In this document: in pieces, positions 58,167 through 64,000 of the stretch
Layout: each line of letters opens with the position of its first letter
Position numbering within the stretch: the first letter of the stretch is position 1
Assembly (NCBI GenBank): GCA_964569265.1
Contig: CAZMTO010000006.1
Coordinates: 1 to 64,000, forward strand
DNA: 64,000 nucleotides
Reading direction: 5' to 3'
Source of the DNA: Avidehalobacter sp964569265
GTDB taxonomy: Bacteria; Bacillota; Dehalobacteriia; UBA4068; UBA4997
Notes under the pieces: model-generated
What the model saw: only the letters and a program-made list of their open reading frames with translations
Told to the model about the DNA's origin: nothing
Database searches by the model: none
Translations under genes and position numbers: made by a program

Positions 58167-59555
58167 CTACAGCACATCGGCCACCACACTTACCGTACCG
58201 TTGCCCAGCCCCTGCACCTCACCGGCAAAGGCTGCCAACATAGCTGCGGCCTCAGCGGTAATAACTTCTCCCGGGCCAACGGCAGCAATACCCGGCGGAT
58301 AAGGCGTAAGCACCCCGGCAGATACCCGCCCCACTGCCGCCGCCAACGGCACCTGCTGCCACGCTGCGTGCGCCGCCGCAAAGGGCGTAAGCACCGCTTT
58401 GGGCAGGGGCAAATCCGGGGCAGCCGCTACTGTGTTGGGCGTTTGCTGCGCCAAATAAGCTTCGGCAGCGGGCAAAGCCGCCAGCATAGCCGCATCGTCG
58501 GCATAGGTAAGCAACAGCAGGGCAAAACCGCCATCGGCAAATTCCGGCTCTACACCGGCCATACGCAGGGCCTGTGCTATTTGCCAGCCGCTGTGCCCAC
58601 GGTTACTGCGCAGCAGCAACTTGGTATCATCATAAGCAAAATCCGCCGACAGGTCGGCAGCCGTTACCATATGCAGGCAATCACAATCCGCCAGCAGCCC
58701 GGCCGCCATAGCCCGGTTCTGCCGCAAACGCTCGCCGCGGCAGGCACCGTACTGCTGCCATTCTGCCCGCGCCATATCCAGCGAGGCCAGCAACGGATAC
58801 GACGGACTGGTGGTTTGCAGCAGGGTAAGCCACCTTTGCGGTGCCAATTCTCTACGGTTACACAGCAGCACTGCCGTTTGCCCCAGGCTGCCCATACTTT
58901 TGTGCCAGCTATCTATAACCATATCTGCGCCCAAACGCGCCGCCGCCAGCTCAGGTGCCGTAAAAGCAAAATGCGCGCCGTGCGCTTCATCAACAATAGT
59001 AATAACCCCGTGCCGCTTAGCCACCGCCAAAAGCTCCGGCAAATTGGGCAGCACGCCGTAAAAGCTGGGGTTTACCAAAAACACCGCCTTTACCTGCGGG
59101 TTTTTCGTCAAAGCATTATCTAACTGCTGCGGGGTAACAGCCAGCGCCAAACCGTTGGCCCGGGGCACCGGCAGCCATAGGGGGCGCACATCGCCAATAG
59201 CCATAGCCGACCACACCGAACGATGGGCATTGCGGGGCAGCAGCAGGGTATCGCCGGGGCGGCAGGCCGCCAAAATAGCCGCCTGAATACCCACCGTGGC
59301 ACCGTTTACCAGCAAAAAAGCTTCATCTGCCCCCACCGCAGCCGCCATAAGCCGCTCAGCTTCGGCTATTGCCCCCACCGGCTCGTGCAGGTCATCAAGT
59401 CCGTCGGTCTCGGTTAAATCCCACGCCGCCAAACAACCAAAGCGCGAAAGATAGCCTTCCGCGCTTCCTTTATGGCCGGGCATATGGCCACGCACACGCC
59501 CCTTATCAATATACGCCTGCACAGCATCGGCCAGCGGCGTTTTAAAGCTGTTCAT
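58167..59555 (-). CDS. Orn/Lys/Arg decarboxylase, fold type I
   Basis: This 462-residue PLP enzyme has the group signature RGHMPGHKGS, a large-domain LVNGATVGIQAAI, and the PLP lysine in IDSWHKSMGSLGQ (about 227). It is the equivalent of B. subtilis YaaO, which also precedes tmk. The substrate (lysine, ornithine or arginine) cannot be told. It starts 8 bases after lysA, which makes lysine from diaminopimelate; this pairing suggests lysine decarboxylation to cadaverine. The AdiA-type N-terminal wing domain is absent, as in the short YaaO/SpeA-like forms. Confidence 0.88.
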   Translation of the reverse strand: MNSFKTPLADAVQAYIDKGRVRGHMPGHKGSAEGYLSRFGCLAAWDLTETDGLDDLHEPVGAIAEAERLMAAAVGADEAFLLVNGATVGIQAAILAACRPGDTLLLPRNAHRSVWSAMAIGDVRPLWLPVPRANGLALAVTPQQLDNALTKNPQVKAVFLVNPSFYGVLPNLPELLAVAKRHGVITIVDEAHGAHFAFTAPELAAARLGADMVIDSWHKSMGSLGQTAVLLCNRRELAPQRWLTLLQTTSPSYPLLASLDMARAEWQQYGACRGERLRQNRAMAAGLLADCDCLHMVTAADLSADFAYDDTKLLLRSNRGHSGWQIAQALRMAGVEPEFADGGFALLLLTYADDAAMLAALPAAEAYLAQQTPNTVAAAPDLPLPKAVLTPFAAAHAAWQQVPLAAAVGRVSAGVLTPYPPGIAAVGPGEVITAEAAAMLAAFAGEVQGLGNGTVSVVADVL

Positions 59556-59563
59556 AAATGCAC

Positions 59564-60826
59564 CTACTTTAACTTCAGGCCGTCAAAGTCCAACGTCGCA
59601 AACAAATCAGCCATTGTTTCGGCACGTCTTATTTGCTTTATGCTGCCGTCGGCACAGCGCAAAAGCTCGGCACAACGCAGCTTACCGTTATAATTAAAGC
59701 CCATAGCCAAGCCGTGCGCACCGCTGTCGTGTATCACCAGCAGGTCACCCACCTCAATTTTGGGCAGTGCGCGGTTAATGGCAAATTTATCGTTATTTTC
59801 ACACAGAGAACCAACCACATCATAGGTATGGTCAAGCGGCATATCAGCCTTGCCCAGCACCGTAATATGGTGATACGCATCATACAGCGCCGGCCGCATA
59901 AGATGCGCCATACAGGCATCCACCCCAATATAATGGCGATAAGTATCCTTGGTGTGTACGGCACGGGTAACCAGCACACCGTGCGGCCCGGTCATCAGAC
60001 GGCCGCTTTCCATAGCCAGCCCCACATCAGCCAAACCGGCAGGCACCAACAGACGTTCAAATTCGCGGCGTATACCGTCACCTACTGCGGCTACATCCAA
60101 ATCGGCTTCGTCCGGGCGATACGCCAGCCCCAGGCCGCCGCCCAGGTTAATAAATTCTACCGACACACCCAGCTTCTGCTTAATTTCTACCGCCAGATTA
60201 AACATCATTGTAGCGGTTTCTATCAAATAATCTGCCGCCAGCTCGTTAGAAACAATCATTGTGTGCAGACCAAAGCGCTTTACACCCTTAGTCAAACAAA
60301 CTTCTACTGCCTTTAACAGTTGCGCGTGGGTCATGCCGTACTTGGCTTCTTCCGGCTTACCGATTATGGCATTACCGCCGGCACGCTCGGCACCCGGATT
60401 ATAGCGGAAGGATATAAGCTCCGGCAGGCCGCAGTTTTTTTCCAAAAAATCTATATGAGTAAAATCGTCCAAATTTATGGTAGCCCCCAGCTCAAGCGCC
60501 TTGGCAAACTCCTCGGCGGGGGTGTTGTTAGATGTAAAGCAAATTTCGGCACCGCGCATACCAACAGCTTCGGCCAGCAGCAGTTCGGCATAAGAGCTGC
60601 AATCTGCACCAATGCCTTCGTCCTTCATTATAGCCAAAATATGCGGGTTGGGCAGGGCCTTTACCGCGTAATGCTCTCTAAATTGGGGTGCCCACGCAAA
60701 AGCCGCCTTAAGCTGCTGCACCTGCCGCCTTATACCCCGCTCGTCATAAAGATGAAACGGCGTAGCAAACTGCTGTGCTGCCGCAATAATTTCTTCTTCG
60801 GGGCAAAAAAGATGTTTTTCTGCCAT
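59564..60826 (-). CDS. lysA: diaminopimelate decarboxylase
   Basis: LysA decarboxylates meso-diaminopimelate to lysine. The 420 residues have the PLP lysine in HYAVKALPNPHIL (about 53), GGGLGLAYRP, and VGSLCENNDKFAINR, where the C-E-N-x-D motif carries the catalytic Cys of the other subunit. The fold is alanine racemase-like. In Selenomonas a related fold makes lysine/ornithine decarboxylase, so substrate choice should be checked, but the CEN-D motif fits DAP. It starts an operon with the Orn/Lys/Arg decarboxylase. No lysine riboswitch was recognised upstream. Confidence 0.9.
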   Translation of the reverse strand: MAEKHLFCPEEEIIAAAQQFATPFHLYDERGIRRQVQQLKAAFAWAPQFREHYAVKALPNPHILAIMKDEGIGADCSSYAELLLAEAVGMRGAEICFTSNNTPAEEFAKALELGATINLDDFTHIDFLEKNCGLPELISFRYNPGAERAGGNAIIGKPEEAKYGMTHAQLLKAVEVCLTKGVKRFGLHTMIVSNELAADYLIETATMMFNLAVEIKQKLGVSVEFINLGGGLGLAYRPDEADLDVAAVGDGIRREFERLLVPAGLADVGLAMESGRLMTGPHGVLVTRAVHTKDTYRHYIGVDACMAHLMRPALYDAYHHITVLGKADMPLDHTYDVVGSLCENNDKFAINRALPKIEVGDLLVIHDSGAHGLAMGFNYNGKLRCAELLRCADGSIKQIRRAETMADLFATLDFDGLKLK

Positions 60827-60936
60827 TTATGTCAACTCCTTAGCTTGTCAGCAAATATCCGTGATTATATTAAACCATTTGGCCGGGGCAAAAGTCAAGT
60901 GGCCCGGCGTATGTATACATTACATTTGCCGCGCAC

Positions 60937-60961
60937 AAAAAAAGCGGCAGCCAAACGCCGC
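60937..60961 (-). terminator. terminator after the 60-aa membrane protein
   Basis: GCGGC and GCCGC form a short stem with an 8-base loop, followed on the minus strand by seven T residues, 15 bases after the small gene. Confidence 0.8.
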
Positions 60962-60975
60962 CGCCCCCCACTGTT

Positions 60976-61158
60976 TTACTGCTTGCCCTGCATACTCTGC
61001 TTTATAACCTGCTTCAGGTTAAGCACAGCCACAAACATACCAAACGCGCCGCACCACAACAGCCCGGCATACAACCAACTGCCGCCAAAGCCAAAAATTG
61101 CACCGCTTATAAGCAGCAAAAAGCCCGCCAACAACAACAGTTTTACAGCATCTTCCAT
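60976..61158 (-). CDS. small membrane protein, 60 aa
   Basis: The product has two hydrophobic segments (about 5-20 and 27-47) with short polar ends, MEDAVK at the front and KQSMQGKQ at the back. It has its own ribosome binding site (AGGGGGG), its own terminator and an exact consensus promoter, so it is a real gene. I do not recognise the family. A role in membrane stress, a holin-like or regulatory peptide, or a subunit of a larger complex are all possible. Confidence 0.75.
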   Translation of the reverse strand: MEDAVKLLLLAGFLLLISGAIFGFGGSWLYAGLLWCGAFGMFVAVLNLKQVIKQSMQGKQ

Positions 61159-61249
61159 ACGGTTGCCCCCCTAACTTATGCAGCTACCCTACCACAAAAC
61201 AATTTATATTCGGCGTTTTATAATGCTTATTTTGTAACGCCCATTTTGT

Positions 61250-61278
61250 ATTATAGTATCTGCGCCGCCGTTTGTCAA
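61250..61278 (-). promoter_or_regulatory. consensus promoter of the 60-aa membrane protein
   Basis: On the minus strand TTGACA (61273-61278), 17 bases, TATAAT (61250-61255), a perfect sigma-A consensus. The predicted leader is about 85 bases. Confidence 0.85.
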
Positions 61279-61290
61279 CAGGCTGCATAA

Positions 61291-61334
61291 AAAAACAGGG
61301 CCGCCCGCCAATGGGGCAACCCTGCCTGTTTTAT
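61291..61334 (-). terminator. terminator after the beta-propeller/SLH gene
   Basis: AAAACAGG-type arms pair with CCTGTTTT around a GC-rich centre, and the minus strand ends in a T-run. It lies a few bases after the stop of the beta-propeller gene, so that gene is a single-gene transcript. Confidence 0.8.
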
Positions 61335-61340
61335 TTTAGT

Positions 61341-63299
61341 TTACTGCATTACACGCGCCAGTTTAGCCACTGCCGATGCTGCCATAGCACGGCTGGCGTT
61401 AGCCTTGGGTGCAAATTTATCACCGGTGTTGTTATCCACACCGCCGACAATACCGCCCTGCTGCAGGTTAGCCACTGCCTCGGTTGCGTAATCGGCAATA
61501 TCCGCCGCATCGGTGTAGGTAATAGCCTTTTCGGTCGCTTTAAGCTCTATTTTAGCCAGCTCCTTTACATAACGGTTAAGCATAACCGTCATATCCTGGC
61601 GGCTAAGCTTGGCGTTAGGCTCAAAGCCGCCGGCACCGTTGCCATTGGTAAGCCCAACCTTGGCCGCCCAAGATACCGCCGGAGCAAACCAGTCACCTAC
61701 TTTTACATCGTTAAATTCCTGCTTGGTGGGCTTAGTAAGCTCAGCGCCGCTTAATTTGGCCAGCATCTGTGCAAATTCTGCTCTGGTCAGGGTGCTTTGC
61801 GGCTCAAAGTGGGTAGCATCCATACCGTTTACAATCTTCTTTTCATACAGGTACATAATTTCGTCTTTAGCCCAGTTACCGGCAATATCGACAAAAACCT
61901 CACCGTTGCCGGCAGGGGCCGCAGTTGCTGTTTTATCGGTGTTTTCGTAGCAGTAAAGTGCCGCAGCATCGTTATACCAAATCATACCGCCGTCATCGGC
62001 CAGCACCAAACTTTGGCTGCAATACTGTGCGCGGCCAATACCCTTTACAACCTCGTAATCAGCCTTGGTTTGCCCCTGGCTGTCTTTAATTATCCAAAGC
62101 TCGCTTTCATCATTTACCGGTGCATAGGGTACCATATAAATATAAACCTGATAATTGTTTTCTGCCGTAGCATAGGCCGTGCTTACTGCTGCCGAGCCCT
62201 TGGTTAAAATCGGCACCGAATAAATTTCCTTCATAGTTTTGGCATCAACTACGTGGAAGGGCTCCAGACTGCCCATTGTACCGCCGCCGCCGCCAATATA
62301 CAGGCGGCCCCTGTAAATTACTGCCGACGATTGTGTACCGCCGTTTTTAGTGCCAGACTTCCATTCCAACGCCGTTGCTTTATCGGGCATACCGTCGGCC
62401 TTCAGCGCAAACGAGAATATCGATGCGCCGGAATCCGGGTTGTTGGCCGGTACATACAGGCGGTTGGTTTCTTCGCTGTAGGTAATGGTAGAATGGCTGT
62501 TGTAGCCTTCGCCCAAATCATACTTGGTCATTTCTCCGGTTTTGTATTTTACAACATACATAGTGCTGCCGCTGGCAAAATAGCAGTAATCACCTGCATA
62601 AGCTGCGCCGCAAAAGCTAAAGCCATACTTATTGTCGGTAGGCACATTCCACAGCATTTTTTTAATTTCGTTGTTTTTGGTTTTATCCTCATCTTTTACG
62701 GTAAAGCCGGCATAACAGTTATTACGGCCATAGGTGCCGGTAACAATGTAACCGTCGTGGTACATAATAGGCGACTGCATCTGCCCGCCGGGTATTGCTT
62801 CGGTAACATAAAGCTGCTTCAAGGTTTCGGCATCATACACACGTATAAAGCAAACCTTGCCCATATCTACACCGTCATCATTAAGATTATCCTTTTGCAC
62901 AGGCACAAAAATCATACCTTCGGCATAGGCGATATCAATAAAAAACTGATTTACCGGTTCGCCGTAAATTTGCACCGAGGCAACCTCTTTGCCGGTTTTA
63001 AGGTCTATTTTACGCAGATATTCCGAGCTGTAGCAATAAACATAGTCACCTACCAAAATAGGCGTACCGGGAACATCCGTCCAGCCGCGCATACCGTTGT
63101 TGGCCGCCGAGCTTGTAGCCATATCCCAGCGCATACCAACAGCAGCACTGTCTTTAGGGGTAAGTGCCGAAGCCACACCCTGGCTGCCCTCCTCACCCAA
63201 AAACTGCGGCCAATCGGCAGCAAAAGCACCCGTGGTAAGCATAAACGCCGCCAGCATACCAGCCAAAGCACTGCCAACCTTTGTTCTTATCGTTTTCAT
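61341..63299 (-). CDS. secreted beta-propeller protein with three SLH domains, under cobalamin-riboswitch control
   Basis: This encodes 652 residues. A signal peptide (LAGMLAAFMLTTGAFA) is followed by about 440 residues of PQQ/WD-like beta-propeller repeats (for example GTPILVGDYVYCYSS, YLRKIDLKTGKEV, SSAVIYRGRLYIGGG), then three SLH domains (about 466, 528 and 593). The mature protein should be outside the cell and attached to the wall. A full cobalamin riboswitch precedes it, so it should be made when B12 is scarce. By analogy with the surface beta-propeller BtuG of Bacteroides, I infer a corrinoid-capture role. No quinoprotein dehydrogenase context is present, so a PQQ enzyme is less likely. 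The ATG has an AAGGAGG site. Confidence 0.88.
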   Translation of the reverse strand: MKTIRTKVGSALAGMLAAFMLTTGAFAADWPQFLGEEGSQGVASALTPKDSAAVGMRWDMATSSAANNGMRGWTDVPGTPILVGDYVYCYSSEYLRKIDLKTGKEVASVQIYGEPVNQFFIDIAYAEGMIFVPVQKDNLNDDGVDMGKVCFIRVYDAETLKQLYVTEAIPGGQMQSPIMYHDGYIVTGTYGRNNCYAGFTVKDEDKTKNNEIKKMLWNVPTDNKYGFSFCGAAYAGDYCYFASGSTMYVVKYKTGEMTKYDLGEGYNSHSTITYSEETNRLYVPANNPDSGASIFSFALKADGMPDKATALEWKSGTKNGGTQSSAVIYRGRLYIGGGGGTMGSLEPFHVVDAKTMKEIYSVPILTKGSAAVSTAYATAENNYQVYIYMVPYAPVNDESELWIIKDSQGQTKADYEVVKGIGRAQYCSQSLVLADDGGMIWYNDAAALYCYENTDKTATAAPAGNGEVFVDIAGNWAKDEIMYLYEKKIVNGMDATHFEPQSTLTRAEFAQMLAKLSGAELTKPTKQEFNDVKVGDWFAPAVSWAAKVGLTNGNGAGGFEPNAKLSRQDMTVMLNRYVKELAKIELKATEKAITYTDAADIADYATEAVANLQQGGIVGGVDNNTGDKFAPKANASRAMAASAVAKLARVMQ

Positions 63300-63364
63300 C
63301 GTGTATCCTCCTTATTTAAGCTGTTAATTTGTTTTTTTGCGTGCATATGTGCAAATTTACCGCG

Positions 63365-63399
63365 AAAAAAAAATCCCGCCGCCAAACATATGGCAGCGG
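63365..63399 (-). terminator. expression-platform terminator of the cobalamin riboswitch
   Basis: On the minus strand CCGCTGCC pairs with GGCGGCGG, followed by a run of nine T. It lies between the riboswitch and the coding start. A further AAGCCC/GGGCTT helix (63422-63427 with 63450-63455) just upstream may take part in switching. Confidence 0.8.
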
Positions 63400-63462
63400 A
63401 ACCGTATTCTCCCGTCTGTACAAGCCCTTTGTTTAAAACCGACAACCGTGGGCTTTTTAATC

Positions 63463-63638
63463 AAGCAGGTCTTCTGACTCCGGTTTGTTTTGCTCTGCCT
63501 GCCTTCTCACCCCACAGGGCAATGGCGAATTTTCATCCCCGGCAGATAAACCGTTACAGCGGCGGCTCCGCGCCGGATTTTCACCGGCTTCCCTTTTCAC
63601 CCGGCGGGCAGCATACACACCACACCGCAGGCACTTGA
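63463..63638 (-). promoter_or_regulatory. cobalamin riboswitch
   Basis: Minus strand. The conserved core is complete: GGGAAGCCGGTGAAAATCC, then CCGCTGTAACGG, and the B12 box AGTCAGAAGACCTGC at the 3' end, closed by a P1 of TCAAG/CTTGA. Its own promoter lies upstream and an intrinsic terminator lies downstream, so control is by transcription termination when adenosylcobalamin or a related corrinoid is bound. The only gene downstream before the next terminator is the beta-propeller/SLH gene. Confidence 0.95.
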
Positions 63639-63660
63639 CCACATATAAATTTACAACGCT

Positions 63661-63689
63661 ATTATAACAAAAGTTTGCCTAAAAAACAA
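63661..63689 (-). promoter_or_regulatory. promoter of the cobalamin riboswitch transcript
   Basis: On the minus strand TTGTTT (63684-63689), 17 bases, TATAAT (63661-63666), about 23 bases before the riboswitch 5' helix. Confidence 0.75.
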
Positions 63690-63717
63690 GTAAAATCAAC
63701 ATCTTTGCCGCAACAGA

Positions 63718-63746
63718 TTGTTTTTTTGCTGCCTTTATTTTATAAT
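63718..63746 (+). promoter_or_regulatory. promoter of the nitroreductase gene
   Basis: TTGTTT (63718-63723), 17 bases, TATAAT (63741-63746), 71 bases before the ATG. It diverges from the riboswitch promoter, so the nitroreductase gene is not under the riboswitch. Confidence 0.65.
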
Positions 63747-63817
63747 ATAGCTATAAATACAGTTGCTGCAAGCTGCCGCACTGTCAATATCTGCCTAAAT
63801 ATAAAGGAGGACTATTT

Positions 63818-64000
63818 ATGAACACAATGGATGCTATTTTTTCCCGCAAATCCGTAAGAAGCTACACCGGCGAACAGCTCACCGCCGAAGAACTTACGGC
63901 CATACTTAAAGCCGCCAACGCCGCGCCTATTGGCCGCGGTTTATACGACACTATGCACCTTACCGTTATCCAAAATGCCGATTTACTGGCCCAAATAGAT
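63818..64000 (+). CDS. nitroreductase family protein, 5' part
   Basis: Only the first 61 codons are in the window. The start MNTMDAIFSRKSVRSYTGEQ with the R-x-S-V-R-S-Y motif and the helix AANAAPIG is typical of FMN-dependent nitroreductase-like enzymes, where the Arg and Ser contact FMN. An AAAGGAGG site precedes the ATG. BluB, the enzyme that makes the lower ligand of B12, belongs to the same superfamily, but the visible part does not distinguish it. It continues past 64000. Confidence 0.85.
   Translation, partial: MNTMDAIFSRKSVRSYTGEQLTAEELTAILKAANAAPIGRGLYDTMHLTVIQNADLLAQID

Noticed and set aside
60827..60936. Lysine riboswitch upstream of lysA
   Set aside because: The gap is too short and lacks the conserved L-box elements; only promoter-like sequence is seen.
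61341..63299. PQQ-dependent dehydrogenase
   Set aside because: The propeller repeats are PQQ-like, but there is no quinoprotein catalytic signature, cytochrome or PQQ synthesis gene nearby, and SLH domains plus B12 control point elsewhere.
63457..63642. 61-codon minus-strand ORF
   Set aside because: It lies within the cobalamin riboswitch; the conserved RNA explains the sequence.

Overview
The window is a dense bacterial chromosome segment from a Firmicute. The strongest pointer is a long block on the minus strand (about 47-61 kb) with the same gene order as the Bacillus subtilis yaaO-tmk-holB-yaaT-yabA-yabB-rsmI-metS-tatD-yabE region. Two secreted proteins carry C-terminal S-layer-homology (SLH) domains, and a gammaproteobacterial-type yfbR and an SLH/lysine-decarboxylase context are present. 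Together these fit the Negativicutes (for example the Acidaminococcaceae), but the class assignment is inference. No rRNA or tRNA gene was seen; the one stable RNA gene found is tmRNA.

Layout. 0-6.3 kb is an AT-richer block: decayed genes (helicase tail, VWA-like DUF2201 remnant, frame-broken LRR-BRCT protein), an intact sbcDC pair, and an AbrB-like stub. 6.4-9.5 kb holds three tandem YD-repeat lipoproteins. 9.7-13.6 kb is the serine operon serC-serA-DUF1015. 13.8-22.1 kb is one 8.3 kb gene for a giant SLH-anchored adhesin-like protein. 22.4-26.5 kb holds an integrase stub and yczE next to tmRNA, then smpB, a short RNase R and a tiny P-loop protein. 26.6-33.1 kb (minus) has thiI, a cysteine desulfurase, degV, proC, a GerMN lipoprotein and yfbR. 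33.2-45 kb has rsmA-rmuC, panB, trx and glmS (minus), a thioesterase, secA-prfB and a split transketolase. 45-61 kb (minus) has asnB, an HD-GYP-like protein, a G5/3D wall protein, tatD, metG, rsmI, a methyltransferase, yabA, yaaT, holB, tmk, an Orn/Lys/Arg decarboxylase and lysA. 61-64 kb holds a small membrane protein, a cobalamin-riboswitch-controlled beta-propeller/SLH protein, and the start of a nitroreductase gene.

The most notable candidate system is at the right end: a complete cobalamin riboswitch with its own promoter and an intrinsic terminator, directly upstream of a secreted PQQ-type beta-propeller with three SLH domains. The simplest reading is a cell-surface corrinoid-capture protein, functionally comparable to Bacteroides BtuG but anchored to the wall by SLH domains.

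A second recurrent signal is a mosaic intergenic repeat family (11.0-11.2, 12.2-12.5, 29.1-29.7 and 54.2-54.9 kb). It is built from short modules, includes seven copies of a GGCGTAC/GTACGCC hairpin with a changing loop, and often begins exactly at the TGA stop of the upstream gene. The two SLH proteins and the lysA-decarboxylase pair may be linked through cadaverine-modified peptidoglycan, as known in other Negativicutes. Several leaders also look unusual: a probably leaderless rsmA, a 25-codon ORF overlapping the panB start, and structured 5' regions ahead of the 3D-domain gene and glmS.
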